A stretch of DNA of 64,000 nt. It comes from Sphingomonas leidyi. GTDB lineage: Bacteria; Pseudomonadota; Alphaproteobacteria; Sphingomonadales; Sphingomonadaceae. How positions within the stretch are numbered: the first letter of the stretch is position 1; each line of letters begins with the position of its first letter. The translations under genes and the position numbers were made by a program. The DNA lies in NCBI RefSeq assembly GCF_011761945.1, contig NZ_JAASQV010000002.1:186001-250000 (forward strand), in the 5' to 3' direction. Shown in pieces: positions 1 through 8,445 of this stretch. The notes beneath the pieces were generated by a model, which was not told the DNA's origin, searched no databases, and saw only the letters and a program-made list of their open reading frames with translations.

Positions 1-819
1 CTGGTTCGCCGCGATGAAGCGCGCGAACAGCACGAAGGGCAGCATCGCATAGCGCTGGTAATAGGGCCCTTCGACATAATAGCCGTCGGGCGAGAAGAGC
101 TGGTCGATCTGCGCCAGGAAGCCGAACTTGCCGTCGCGCTTCAGCCCCTTCAGCGCCACCTCGACGAAACCCGCGTCGCGCAGCGTGTAGCCGATCATGC
201 CCACCGCGGCGCAGGCCCAGGTGGCATGGTTGTGGATCTGGTCGAACTCCTCGGCCTGGCCGGCCGAGAGGAAGGTCGCCATCGGGCGGAACACCTTGTC
301 GTCGATCGTCGCGCGGTCGTCGGCGCTCAGCGTATCGCGGATCGCGTCATAGCCCTGCACCGCATAGACCGCCCATACCGCGTCGTTGAGGCTCTGCCAG
401 AAGAGCCGACCCGGCCGCTGGTCGCTCGCCGCCGGATGGTTGCCGAGCGTCGGGTAGAGCCTGGCATATTCGAGCAGTTCGGCCTTGGCGAAATCGGCAT
501 AGCGCTGCTCGCCGGTGATGCGGAACAGGAGCCCCGCGCCATAGATGGCGGTATAGTTCCGCTTGTGCTGCTCGTGCGTGTAGCCGCCGCCGGGATCCCT
601 GGGCTGGGGCACCACCACGCCGGCCTTGATCGCCTTGTCGACTTCGCGGCGGACGCGCTTCAGCTCGGCGGCGAACAGCGGATAGGCTGTGGCCTCCGTC
701 GCGGTCGCCGCCATCTCGGAAGCGCGAAACAGCGTGGGCTGCGCACCCGGCGCGGGCTGCGCAATGGCGGGCGCGCCGAGCAGACAGGTGCCGGCGAGGA
801 GAAACGCGAAACGAGTCAT
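1..819 (-). CDS. PL17 family oligoalginate lyase, C-terminus outside window
   Basis: Exolytic lyase that would cleave alginate oligosaccharides into unsaturated uronate monomers in the periplasm. The visible 273 residues begin with a signal peptide (hydrophobic to about residue 20, ending AIA-Q). They are followed by an alpha-helical toroid domain with YTHEQHKRNY at 80-89, an Asn-His pair at 197-198 (HNHATW) and DGYYVEGPYYQRYA at 245-258; the Asn/His/Tyr set matches the PL15/PL17 active site. The frame stays open to base 1, so the C-terminal beta-sandwich is missing only because the window ends. The ATG shares its A with the stop of the upstream PL6 gene (TGATG), so the two are probably translationally coupled. 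Family level is confident; exact PL17 subfamily is inferred. Confidence 0.82.
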   Translation of the reverse strand, partial: MTRFAFLLAGTCLLGAPAIAQPAPGAQPTLFRASEMAATATEATAYPLFAAELKRVRREVDKAIKAGVVVPQPRDPGGGYTHEQHKRNYTAIYGAGLLFRITGEQRYADFAKAELLEYARLYPTLGNHPAASDQRPGRLFWQSLNDAVWAVYAVQGYDAIRDTLSADDRATIDDKVFRPMATFLSAGQAEEFDQIHNHATWACAAVGMIGYTLRDAGFVEVALKGLKRDGKFGFLAQIDQLFSPDGYYVEGPYYQRYAMLPFVLFARFIAANQ

Positions 820-2198
820 CAATGGCTTCCCGGAAGCGGCGAGGCCGCAGGCTTGGCGTACCAGGAGACACCCGTCTCCTCGCGCGCGATGGGCTTGAGC
901 GTGCGATCGACACCGAGTTTCGCCAGTGCCGGATCGGTCGGATAGAGCAGGCCATTGGCCGCGCGCGCGAGCGTCACCGTCCGGCGAGCCATCGCCACGG
1001 GCAAGGCGGCGGGGCCGGGCACGGACATCACGTTGCCGGCGAATGCGATTCCGGCGATGTCCGCCTTGGCAACGAAGGGATCGCCGCGCTTCGCGTTGAC
1101 GAAGAGATTGTCTACGAACCGGGTCGAGATCGGCGGCAGCGACAGCTCCTCGTTCGCGCCGTTGCCCAGCGTCACCGCCGCCGCGTCGATCACGCTGTTG
1201 CGCGCGATCAGCGCATCCTCGACCTGGGCATAGCGGTTGAGCGGCGAATTGGGCACGCCGTTCATCAGCGAGATCGCGCTGTACGGCCCTTCGCCGGCCA
1301 ACCCCTCCAGATAGTTGTTCCGCACGATCTGGCGGCGGTTGATCACGCGGATGCCGCCGGTGCGCTTCACCCCATTGCCGAAGAAGACATTGTCCTCGAT
1401 CCGGTTGCCGTGCCCATGGCGCATCACGAATGCGCCCTGGCTCTCGACCACGGTGTTGCGACGCAGGATGTTCGCGCCCGACTTGATGGAGACGATCTCG
1501 GCTTCGCCATCGCAGCGCTCGAAGAAATTGTCCTCGACCACCGTGAATGAGTCGCTCTGCGATTCCTGGCTGGTGCCGATACGGATGGTCTCGCCCCCAT
1601 TCTCGCCGAGTGGCGGACGGGGGCCGAAATAATTGTGATCGATGCGGTGATGGTTCTCGAGCGGCAGGTTCGCCGCGCGCACCACGACGAGCATCGCCCC
1701 GCCATGCGCCTTGCCGGCGAAATGCGAATGGTCGACTCGGTTGTTCCGCCCATAGAGCGACACCCAGTGATCGGTCCTGGCAGCGTCGGGCGGGCCATAG
1801 CCGTCGACCACCACGCCGGTCAGCCGCGAATTCTCCGCCCAGCGCTTCGCCCCGTCGCGAAAGGCGATCAGCTCCTCGTCGCCGCCATGGCCGTCCCTGA
1901 AGACGAGATCGGACACGACCAGCCAGTTGCCCGCCATGCGCAAGCTCGACCGACCGGTGAGGATCACCTTGCCCGGCGTCTCCGCCGTCAGCGTGATCGG
2001 CTTGTCCGCCTGGCCCGTGGCCGATAGGCGCACCGCGAAATCGCGCCACTCGCCATTGGCGAGCACGATGCGGTCACCCGGCGCCAGCAGCTTCGCCGCG
2101 GCGGCATATTCCTGCTGATCATGGACAAGCATGTCCCGCGCGCCCGCCGGAAGGGCGGAAACCGCAATCATGATCATCGACAGCGCCCAGGGTCTCAA
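819..2198 (-). CDS. PL6 family alginate lyase (chondroitinase-B fold)
   Basis: Predicted secreted polysaccharide lyase with a right-handed parallel beta-helix, depolymerising alginate to oligomers for the downstream PL17 enzyme. The chosen start is a TTG (459 aa) preceded by GGGAGG with 6-8 bases spacing; it gives a clean signal peptide MRPWALSMIMIAVSALPAGA. A longer frame to 2264 lacks both. The repeating N-x-F/I-x-x-N strands are typical of the helix, and the Lys-Arg catalytic pair of PL6 is visible as SIKSGAN (K239) and VMRHGHG (R260). It ends at a TGATG overlap with the PL17 gene. Two operator-like palindromes lie just upstream. Confidence 0.85.
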   Translation of the reverse strand: MRPWALSMIMIAVSALPAGARDMLVHDQQEYAAAAKLLAPGDRIVLANGEWRDFAVRLSATGQADKPITLTAETPGKVILTGRSSLRMAGNWLVVSDLVFRDGHGGDEELIAFRDGAKRWAENSRLTGVVVDGYGPPDAARTDHWVSLYGRNNRVDHSHFAGKAHGGAMLVVVRAANLPLENHHRIDHNYFGPRPPLGENGGETIRIGTSQESQSDSFTVVEDNFFERCDGEAEIVSIKSGANILRRNTVVESQGAFVMRHGHGNRIEDNVFFGNGVKRTGGIRVINRRQIVRNNYLEGLAGEGPYSAISLMNGVPNSPLNRYAQVEDALIARNSVIDAAAVTLGNGANEELSLPPISTRFVDNLFVNAKRGDPFVAKADIAGIAFAGNVMSVPGPAALPVAMARRTVTLARAANGLLYPTDPALAKLGVDRTLKPIAREETGVSWYAKPAASPLPGSH

Positions 2199-2277
2199 CG
2201 GATCCTCCCAACCGGCTCTGATGGCCGATGTGGGTGGGCTACCAGTCTGGCTCGCTATGTGCAAGCCAGTTTAAATA

Positions 2278-2319
2278 CCAATTTACTGGACCAAAATTGG
2301 CATAATGGTTCTATACCAT
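2278..2319. promoter_or_regulatory. Operator-like palindromes upstream of the alginate lyase genes
   Basis: Two inverted repeats sit about 80-120 bases upstream of the PL6 start in an unusually AT-rich patch. The first has perfect 7-base arms CCAATTT (2278-2284) and AAATTGG (2294-2300). The second is ATGGT-N5-ACCAT (2305-2319). The second resembles GntR/FadR-type operators (TGGT-N-ACCA core). A substrate-responsive repressor is plausible, but no such gene is inside the window. Confidence 0.45.
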
Positions 2320-2324
2320 GACGG

Positions 2325-2855
2325 TCAGCCGCGAAGGCGGCCGGCGAAGAGCGGCGCGAGCGTCACTGCACCGGCGCCGAGCAGGATCGCGGCCACCGCC
2401 GGCTCCAGTTCGTCGGCGAGCCAGAAATAGGCCGCAGCCCCCGCCGCGGCGGCAAGGGCCAACCCCGCCAGCAACGATGCCGCGCGCAGCAGCGGGCCGG
2501 CACGGCGCGGCCAGCCGTCGACGATCCGGCGAACCCGATCCAGCGTCGCGGCGGAGAAGCCCGCAGCCTCGGCACGCATGGCCTCGCCGGCATCGATCGC
2601 CGCGCCTTCGAGCCGATACAGGATGGCGAAGCGACGAAGCGCCTCGAGCCGCGGGTTGGCAAGGCCGGATAGCCGGCGCGAGCCGAACAGCATCGCCCCC
2701 AGCCGCTCGATCCGGTGCGGCGCGCGCAACGAGGCACGGCCGTCCGCCTGGGAAAGCTGGAGCGTGCGCAATTCGAGCGGGCTCAGCACGGCCTCGGCCG
2801 GCACGGCCCCGGCCATGCCTTCCAGCAGCGCGGCCCGGCTATCGAGATATGCCAT
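2325..2855 (-). CDS. Hypothetical membrane protein with two C-terminal TM segments
   Basis: 176 residues. I do not recognise a family. The N-terminal two-thirds is soluble, helical and Arg/Leu/Ala-rich. The last 50 residues contain two hydrophobic segments separated by WLADELEPA, ending in a short basic tail, so it is probably a tail-anchored helical hairpin protein. The ATG is preceded by AGGAG with 8 bases spacing. It is a single gene divergent from the TonB-dependent receptor. Coding composition looks normal for this genome. Confidence 0.7.
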   Translation of the reverse strand: MAYLDSRAALLEGMAGAVPAEAVLSPLELRTLQLSQADGRASLRAPHRIERLGAMLFGSRRLSGLANPRLEALRRFAILYRLEGAAIDAGEAMRAEAAGFSAATLDRVRRIVDGWPRRAGPLLRAASLLAGLALAAAAGAAAYFWLADELEPAVAAILLGAGAVTLAPLFAGRLRG

Positions 2856-3029
2856 TGCAAATTCTCCTGTTCGACGAGCCGCTATCTAGGTGCGGTGCAC
2901 GCGCCGGATTAGTCGCGCGCGCGGCATCGCAAGGTTTCCGCAAATGCAACGATCCCCAGACGGAGCGACGCCGTGCCGCCCGCAAGCGCCCGCGGCGGCC
3001 AGTCGGTCCGTAAGCGGGACAAAAGAACT

Positions 3030-3044
3030 TGATACCTTATATCA
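3030..3044. promoter_or_regulatory. 15-bp palindrome upstream of ZnuD-like receptor (Zur/Fur-type candidate)
   Basis: TGATA-CCTTA-TATCA is a perfect inverted repeat with 5-base arms, centred about 57 bases before the chosen start of the TonB-dependent receptor. Alphaproteobacterial Zur sites are AT-rich palindromes containing GATA/TATC halves, so a metal-responsive operator is a reasonable guess. Confidence 0.4.
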
Positions 3045-3093
3045 TCGCGACTACCGCGACGCGGCAAGTTTCATGGTTCGGGAAGATTCGTCG

Positions 3094-5208
3094 ATGTTGC
3101 GTCCGTTGCTGCTCGGTTCCGCCGCCCTGCTCGCCCTGCCCGCCCATGCCCAGAGCGATATGGGCGACACGGTGGCCGCAGCGCCGGCGAGCGACACCGG
3201 CAGCGCCGCGACGGCGCCGCAGGATCATGACCAGCCGGGCGCCCAGATCGTCGTCACCGGCACCCGGGCCCGCAACACCGCCGACGTGCTGGGCGGCACC
3301 GCCGTCCTCGCCAAGGAGGAGCTGACGCGCGACCTGCGACCGACGATCGGCGAGACGCTGGCGCAGCAGCCGGGCGTCTCGGCCTCGTCGTTCGGGCCCA
3401 ATGCCTCGCGGCCGGTGCTGCGCGGCTTCATCGGCGCGCGCGCCCCGCTGCTCACCGATGGCATCGGCAGCATCGACGTGTCGAACACCTCGGCCGATCA
3501 CGCGCCGATCATCAACCCGCTCACCGCCGATCGCATCGAAGTGCTGCGCGGACCGACCGCGCTGATCTTCGGCCCCTCGGCGATCGGCGGCGTGGTCAAC
3601 GTGATCGACAGCCGCATCCCGCGCCACATGCCCCAGGAAACGGTCCATTTCGACGGCATCGCCAGCTATGGCAGCGCCGCCGACGAGCGCTCGGCCTCGG
3701 GCGCGGCGGACGTGCCGGTGACGAGCAAGATCGTCCTCCACGCGGACGGCAGCTTCACCCAGACCGGCGACCAGCGCACCGGCGGCTATGTCCTGTCGCC
3801 CGCGCTCCGCGCCCAGGCGGCGGCGAGCGCCGATCCTGCGATCCAGGACCTGGCCGACCTCAAGGGCAAGGTGCCCAACACCGCCGCCAAGACCTGGGAC
3901 GTGGCCGGCGGCGCCGCGATCATCGACGGCAACAACAATCTCGGCTTCTCGGTGAGCCATTTCGACACTTTCTACGGCGTGCCGATCCGCTACTCGCTCG
4001 ATCCGTCGATCGAGGCCGAGCAGGTGCGCCTCCATGCGCAGCAGACCCGCGTCGACATCCGCGGCGAAGTCGATACCGGCGGCGGCATCTTCCGCCAGAT
4101 CCGCACGCGGCTGGCCGCGGCCGACTACAAGCATTCGGAGATCGCGGAGGACGGCGCCATCGGCACCACCTTCTACAATCAGGGCTATGAAGGCCGGCTC
4201 GAGCTGGTCCAGACCGCGCGCGGCGGCTGGGAAGGCATGATCGGCGGCCAGTTCAGCCTGCGCGACATGCATGTGGTCGGCGACGAGAAGTTCCTGCCCA
4301 AGAATTCGGCGCAGCAATTCGGCCTGTTCACGCTCCAGTCGCTCGACATGGGCCCGTTCAAGGCCGAGGCGGCGGCGCGCTTCGAGCATAACATCGTCGA
4401 TGCCCAGGCCGATGCCGATATCGGCAACCCCGCCTATAACCGCACTTTCAACAGCTTCTCCGCCTCGCTCGGCGCCAGCTATGCCGTGGCCCAGGGCATG
4501 CGCTTCGGCATCAACGTCTCGCGCGCCGAGCGGGCGCCGACCCCGGAGGAGCTGTTCGCCGACGGCCCGCACGCCGGGACGCAGGCGTTCGAGATCGGCA
4601 ACCCGAATTTCGGCACCGAGAAGAGCTGGGGCGTCGAGGCGACCTTCAAGGGCTCGGGCGACGGCTTCGCCTTCTCGACCGCGGCCTATTACAACTGGTT
4701 CACCGGCTATATCTACGACACGCCGACCGGCGCGACGCGGGACGACCTGCCGGTGTTCCAGTACAATCAGGCAAATGCCCGCTATTACGGCTTCGAGGCC
4801 GAGGGCTCGTTCCGCATCGCGACGGTGAAGGACTTCACGATCAACGCCACCGCGCTGGCCGATTATGTCCATGCCGAGATCGTCGGCACCGGCCCGGCAC
4901 CGCGCATTCCGCCGCTGCGCATCAATGGCGGGATCGAGGCGACCTCGGACCGCTTCACGCTTCGCGGCGAAGTGGAGCATGTGTTCGACCAGACGCGCAT
5001 CTCCGCCTTCGAGACGCCCACCAACGGCTTCACCTTCGTCAACGCCTCGATCTCGTGGAAGCCCTGGGGCGCTGGCTCGAACACCAGTCTGCAGCTCTCC
5101 GCGAACAACATCTTCGACGTCGAGGCCCGCCGGGCCGCGAGCGTGCTGAAGGACTATGCGCCCCTGCCGGGCCGCGACATCCGCGTGACCGCGCGCATCC
5201 AGATCTGA
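3094..5208 (+). CDS. TonB-dependent outer-membrane receptor, ZnuD-like (zinc uptake candidate)
   Basis: 704-residue outer-membrane beta-barrel transporter driven by TonB/ExbBD. The start at MLRPLLLGSAALLALPAHAQ gives a typical signal peptide and is preceded by GGGAAGA; an ATG at 3073 is an in-frame alternative. The plug domain runs from about residue 40 to 190. It carries VVTGTR, LRGFIGARAPLLTDGIG, SADHAPIINPLTADRIEVLRG and FGPSAIGGVVNVIDSRIP. The DHA...PL...RIEV...GGVVNVID set is characteristic of ZnuD-like receptors. The barrel ends in a C-terminal strand with ...VTARIQI. Zinc specificity is inferred from that similarity and from the upstream palindrome. Confidence 0.82.
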   Translation: MLRPLLLGSAALLALPAHAQSDMGDTVAAAPASDTGSAATAPQDHDQPGAQIVVTGTRARNTADVLGGTAVLAKEELTRDLRPTIGETLAQQPGVSASSFGPNASRPVLRGFIGARAPLLTDGIGSIDVSNTSADHAPIINPLTADRIEVLRGPTALIFGPSAIGGVVNVIDSRIPRHMPQETVHFDGIASYGSAADERSASGAADVPVTSKIVLHADGSFTQTGDQRTGGYVLSPALRAQAAASADPAIQDLADLKGKVPNTAAKTWDVAGGAAIIDGNNNLGFSVSHFDTFYGVPIRYSLDPSIEAEQVRLHAQQTRVDIRGEVDTGGGIFRQIRTRLAAADYKHSEIAEDGAIGTTFYNQGYEGRLELVQTARGGWEGMIGGQFSLRDMHVVGDEKFLPKNSAQQFGLFTLQSLDMGPFKAEAAARFEHNIVDAQADADIGNPAYNRTFNSFSASLGASYAVAQGMRFGINVSRAERAPTPEELFADGPHAGTQAFEIGNPNFGTEKSWGVEATFKGSGDGFAFSTAAYYNWFTGYIYDTPTGATRDDLPVFQYNQANARYYGFEAEGSFRIATVKDFTINATALADYVHAEIVGTGPAPRIPPLRINGGIEATSDRFTLRGEVEHVFDQTRISAFETPTNGFTFVNASISWKPWGAGSNTSLQLSANNIFDVEARRAASVLKDYAPLPGRDIRVTARIQI

Positions 5209-5214
5209 CGGCGC

Positions 5215-5249
5215 CCAATCCTCCCTCTCCCTCTCCGGGGGAGGATTGG
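5215..5249. repeat. Dispersed palindrome, copy 1
   Basis: Perfect 11-base inverted repeat CCAATCCTCCC / GGGAGGATTGG with a pyrimidine-rich loop, lying between the TonB receptor stop and the PAP2 gene. The right arm contains the ribosome-binding site of the PAP2 gene, so a folded hairpin could limit its translation. It shares the CTCTCC/GGGGAG core with copies at 54707, 54833 and 60646. Confidence 0.7.
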
Positions 5250-5251
5250 CT

Positions 5252-5953
5252 ATGGCGGACCCGATGCACCCCGACCCCGAAGCCCCGCCCACTTCCCGCC
5301 GCCTGCCCTGGCCGGTCCTTGCCGCTTCGGGCTTCGCGCTGTTCCTCCTCGCGCTGCTCTGGTGCGGGCACGAACTGGTCGAGGGCGACGGCGCGGCAGT
5401 GGACCGTGCGATCATGCTGGCAATGCGGGCGGACGGGCATCCGATCGGCCCCGCCTGGCTGCCCTCGGCGGTGCGCGACGTGACCGCGCTGGGCAGCACC
5501 ACGGTGCTGAGCTTCCTCGTGCTGGTCGGCGCGATCTTCCTCTGGCTCGCCGGCCGGCTGCGCACCGCGCTCCTCCTCGTCGGCGCCACTGCGCTCGGCT
5601 CGCTCACCGTGGAGACGATCAAGGCACTCGTCAGCCGTTCGCGGCCCGACCTGGTCGGGCGGCTGATGGAGGAGACCTCCAAGAGCTTCCCCAGCGGCCA
5701 TGCCGCGCTGAGCGCGATCGTCTACCTCACGCTCGCCACCCTGCTCTTCCCGGTACTGCCCGATCGCCGCATCCGCGCCTTCGTGCTCGCCGTCGCGCTG
5801 GTCCTCACCCTGTCGGTGGGAATCAGCCGCGTCTATCTGGGCGTGCACTGGCCGAGCGACGTCGCCGCCGGCTGGGCGTTCGGCGGCGTCTGGGCGATGC
5901 TATGGTGGCGGATCGAGCTGGCGCTGCTGGACCGCCGCGGCCCTCAGCCCTGA
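5252..5953 (+). CDS. PAP2 superfamily membrane phosphatase
   Basis: Integral membrane lipid phosphatase of the PAP2/PgpB type (233 aa). About six hydrophobic segments are visible. The three catalytic motifs are present in order: KALVSRSRPD (KxxxxxxRP), SFPSGHA (PSGH) and SRVYLGVHWPSDVAAG (SRxxxxxHxxxD). Likely substrates are undecaprenyl pyrophosphate or phosphatidate/PGP; sequence alone cannot decide. The ATG at 5252 sits 6 bases after GGAGGA. An upstream in-frame TTG at 5246 overlaps the Shine-Dalgarno and is unlikely. The gene converges on galE, with a 10-base overlap of the coding ends. Confidence 0.85.
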   Translation: MADPMHPDPEAPPTSRRLPWPVLAASGFALFLLALLWCGHELVEGDGAAVDRAIMLAMRADGHPIGPAWLPSAVRDVTALGSTTVLSFLVLVGAIFLWLAGRLRTALLLVGATALGSLTVETIKALVSRSRPDLVGRLMEETSKSFPSGHAALSAIVYLTLATLLFPVLPDRRIRAFVLAVALVLTLSVGISRVYLGVHWPSDVAAGWAFGGVWAMLWWRIELALLDRRGPQP

Positions 5954-6942
5954 CGCTCGGCCAGCTTGCGCTCCCAGGCGAGTGCGTCCTTGACGATGCC
6001 CTCCAGGTCGTCGTGCTTCGGCCGCCAGGGCAGCGCCGCCAGGATCGCGCCATTGTCTGCGATCAGCGCATCGGGATCGCCTGCGCGGCGCCCCTCCAGC
6101 CTGCGCTCGATCGTTACATTGGTGACCCGGTCGACCGCATCGAGCACCTGGAGCACCGAGAAGCCGCGGCCATAGCCGGCGTTGAGGATGTGGCTCTCGC
6201 CCGGTCGCGCGATCAGCAGGTCGAGCGCATCGACATGCGCGGCGGCCAGGTCGCTGACATGGATATAGTCGCGTACGCCGGTGCCGTCGGGCGTATCGAA
6301 ATCGGTGCCGAAGACCGAGACATGGCCGCGCTTGCCCGTAGCCGCCTCGACCGCGACCTTGATCAGGTGCGTCGCCCCCGCGGTCGACTGGCCGGAGCGG
6401 CCCTGCGGATCGGCGCCCGCGACGTTGAAATAGCGCAGCGCCGCATAGTTGACCGGATGCGCCGCGGCGACGTCGCCCAGCATGATCTCGGTCATCAGCT
6501 TGGACATGCCATAGGGGTTGATCGGCCGCTTGGGGCTGTCCTCGCGCACCGGCACGACCTCGGGAATGCCATAGGTCGCGGCGGTGGAGGAGAAGATGAA
6601 ATGCTTCACCCCCTCGGCCACCGCGCTCTCGATCAGCGCGCGGCTGGCCGCAGTGTTGTTGCGATAATATTTGAGCGGATCCGTCACGCTCTCCGGCACC
6701 ACCACGGAACCGGCGAAATGCATGATCGCGATCACGCCATGCGCGCGGATCGCGGCACGCACCTTCTCGTCATCGGCAATGTCGGCGACCACCAGCGCGG
6801 CACGCGGGTCGACCGCCCAGTCGAAGCCGGTGACGAGGTTGTCGACCACCACGACCTTCCAGCCGGCATCGAGCAGCGCCAGCACGGCATGGCTGCCGAT
6901 ATAGCCTGCCCCACCCGTCACCAGCACCGTGCCTTCGCGCAT
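5944..6942 (-). CDS. galE: UDP-glucose 4-epimerase
   Basis: Extended short-chain dehydrogenase that interconverts UDP-glucose and UDP-galactose, in the cytoplasm, supplying exopolysaccharide or lipid sugar precursors. The 332 residues match the usual length (about 335). GGAGYIGSH at 10-18 is the NAD-binding Rossmann motif, SSTAATYG around 119-125 gives the catalytic Ser/Thr, and YGMSK (Y144, K148) is the YxxxK pair. NNTAASRALI and the C-terminal GRRAGDPDALIAD and W-x-P-K-H segments are also typical of GalE. It is monocistronic here and convergent with the PAP2 phosphatase gene. Confidence 0.95.
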   Translation of the reverse strand: MREGTVLVTGGAGYIGSHAVLALLDAGWKVVVVDNLVTGFDWAVDPRAALVVADIADDEKVRAAIRAHGVIAIMHFAGSVVVPESVTDPLKYYRNNTAASRALIESAVAEGVKHFIFSSTAATYGIPEVVPVREDSPKRPINPYGMSKLMTEIMLGDVAAAHPVNYAALRYFNVAGADPQGRSGQSTAGATHLIKVAVEAATGKRGHVSVFGTDFDTPDGTGVRDYIHVSDLAAAHVDALDLLIARPGESHILNAGYGRGFSVLQVLDAVDRVTNVTIERRLEGRRAGDPDALIADNGAILAALPWRPKHDDLEGIVKDALAWERKLAERQG

Positions 6943-7010
6943 CTTCGACCTCGTCCCTTTGCTCGGGCCTCGCTCAATCCTATCTTTGCGCCGATAGCAA
7001 GGAGTTCACG

Positions 7011-7556
7011 ATGACCATCGAGACCGCAACGCTGGCCGGAGGCTGTTTCTGGTGCACCGAGGCCGTGTTCAACGACGTGATCGGCGTGCAGTCGGTCGAA
7101 AGCGGCTATATCGGGGGAACCAGGGAGAACCCGACCTACAAGGAAGTCTGCTCGGGCACGACCGGCCATGCCGAGGCGATCCGGATAGGCTTCGACACCG
7201 ACCAGATCAGCTATGGCGAGATCCTCGACATCTTCCTGGCGACGCACGACCCGACCCAGCTCAACCGCCAGGGCAACGATATCGGCACCCAGTATCGCTC
7301 GGCGATCTTCCCGCATTCGGCCGAACAGGAGCGCGAGGCGCTGGACGCTATCGACCGGGCCCGCCCCGACTGGCCGGAACCGATCGTCACCGCGATCGAG
7401 CCGCTCGGCCAATGGTGGCCGGCCGAGGACTATCACCAGGAATATTGGCAGGGCGACGGCCAGCGGAACCCCTATTGCCTGGCCGTGATCCCGCCCAAGC
7501 TGCGCAAGCTCCGCAAGAGCTTCGCCGCGCGGAGCAAGGAAGGCGCGACGGCCTGA
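7011..7556 (+). CDS. msrA: Peptide methionine-S-sulfoxide reductase A
   Basis: Cytoplasmic repair enzyme reducing methionine-S-sulfoxide in oxidised proteins. The 181 residues contain the family signature GGCFWCTEAVF with the catalytic cysteine at C12. GYIGG, GTTGHAEAIRIGFD and HDPTQLNRQGNDIGTQYRSAIF follow, all conserved in MsrA. A C-terminal YC (in RNPYCLAV) may serve as resolving cysteine. Start ATG with AAGGAG 6 bases upstream. No msrB is adjacent. Confidence 0.95.
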   Translation: MTIETATLAGGCFWCTEAVFNDVIGVQSVESGYIGGTRENPTYKEVCSGTTGHAEAIRIGFDTDQISYGEILDIFLATHDPTQLNRQGNDIGTQYRSAIFPHSAEQEREALDAIDRARPDWPEPIVTAIEPLGQWWPAEDYHQEYWQGDGQRNPYCLAVIPPKLRKLRKSFAARSKEGATA

Positions 7557-7575
7557 CGCCGCGCCTCCCCTCGCC

Positions 7576-8307
7576 TCATTCCGCGGGCAGCGCTTCGCCT
7601 TCGATCGGCGGGCGCTTGCCCGCATCGGCGCCGAGCGCCTTGTAGACGAAGCCGCCGAGCAGGCCGCCGACGATCGGCGCGATCCAGAACCAGGCGAGCT
7701 GCTGCAGCGCGATGCCGCCCTCGAGCAGTGCCGGCCCGGTCGAGCGCGCCGGATTGACCGACGTGTTGGTGACGGGAATCGAGATCAGGTGGATCAGCGT
7801 CAGCGCCAGCCCGATCGCGATCGGCGCGAAGCCGGCCGGGGCGCGGCTGTCGGTCGATCCCATGATCACCATCAGGAACATGAAGGTCAGCACGACTTCG
7901 ATCGCCATGGCCGATTCGAACGAGAAATGGCCGGGCGAATGCGCACCGAAGCCGTTGGAAGCCAGGCCGCCGGCAAAGCCCGGCCCGCCGCTGGCGATAT
8001 ACCAGAGCAGCCCCGCGCCGATCACCGCGCCGATCACTTGCGCGATCACGTAGAGCGGGATGTCCCTGGCCGGGAAGCGGCCGCCGGCCCACAGGCCGAA
8101 GGTAACGGCCGGATTGAGGTGGCAGCCCGAGATATGGCCGATCGAATAGGCCATGGTGAGCACGGTGAGGCCGAAGGCGAGGCTGACGCCCGCCAGCCCG
8201 ATACCGACATCGGGGAACGCAGCGGCAAGCACGGCACTGCCGCATCCGCCGAAGACGAGCCAGAACGTGCCGATCAGTTCGGCGAGCCCGCGTTGCACAT
8301 TGCTCAT
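7576..8307 (-). CDS. aqpZ: Aquaporin Z-type water channel
   Basis: Six-TM MIP-family channel for water, 243 residues. Both half-helix signatures are present: HLNPAVTFG (NPA at 65-67) and [13 protein letters not shown] (NPA at 185-187, followed by the aquaporin-type Arg). A small residue and no Asp after the second NPA argue for water rather than glycerol. Start ATG at 8307, with GGAGGG 9 bases upstream; the longer open frame that extends beyond is shadow. The C-terminus is a short charged tail. Confidence 0.93.
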   Translation of the reverse strand: MSNVQRGLAELIGTFWLVFGGCGSAVLAAAFPDVGIGLAGVSLAFGLTVLTMAYSIGHISGCHLNPAVTFGLWAGGRFPARDIPLYVIAQVIGAVIGAGLLWYIASGGPGFAGGLASNGFGAHSPGHFSFESAMAIEVVLTFMFLMVIMGSTDSRAPAGFAPIAIGLALTLIHLISIPVTNTSVNPARSTGPALLEGGIALQQLAWFWIAPIVGGLLGGFVYKALGADAGKRPPIEGEALPAE

Positions 8308-8445
8308 GATATTGCCCTCCTGCTGTTTCCGGTCTCTCTCCCAAACCCCCAGACCTGCGCAGATTTGTAAGTCTTCGGCGCCCGGAATGCAAAGCGCGGC
8401 GGATCGCAGTTGCGGCACGGCGGCGGCTGTGGTGAGGGAAGGGCG

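Noticed and set aside
2890..3093. 68-residue N-terminal extension of the TonB receptor
   Set aside because: It lacks a ribosome-binding site and would bury the signal peptide; the start at 3094 gives a standard exported protein.
3037..5682. 881-codon open frame antisense to the TonB receptor and PAP2 genes
   Set aside because: High-GC codon bias leaves the opposite strand open; the translation is a low-complexity Arg/Ala/Gly-rich string with no domain, while the sense strand has clear family motifs.
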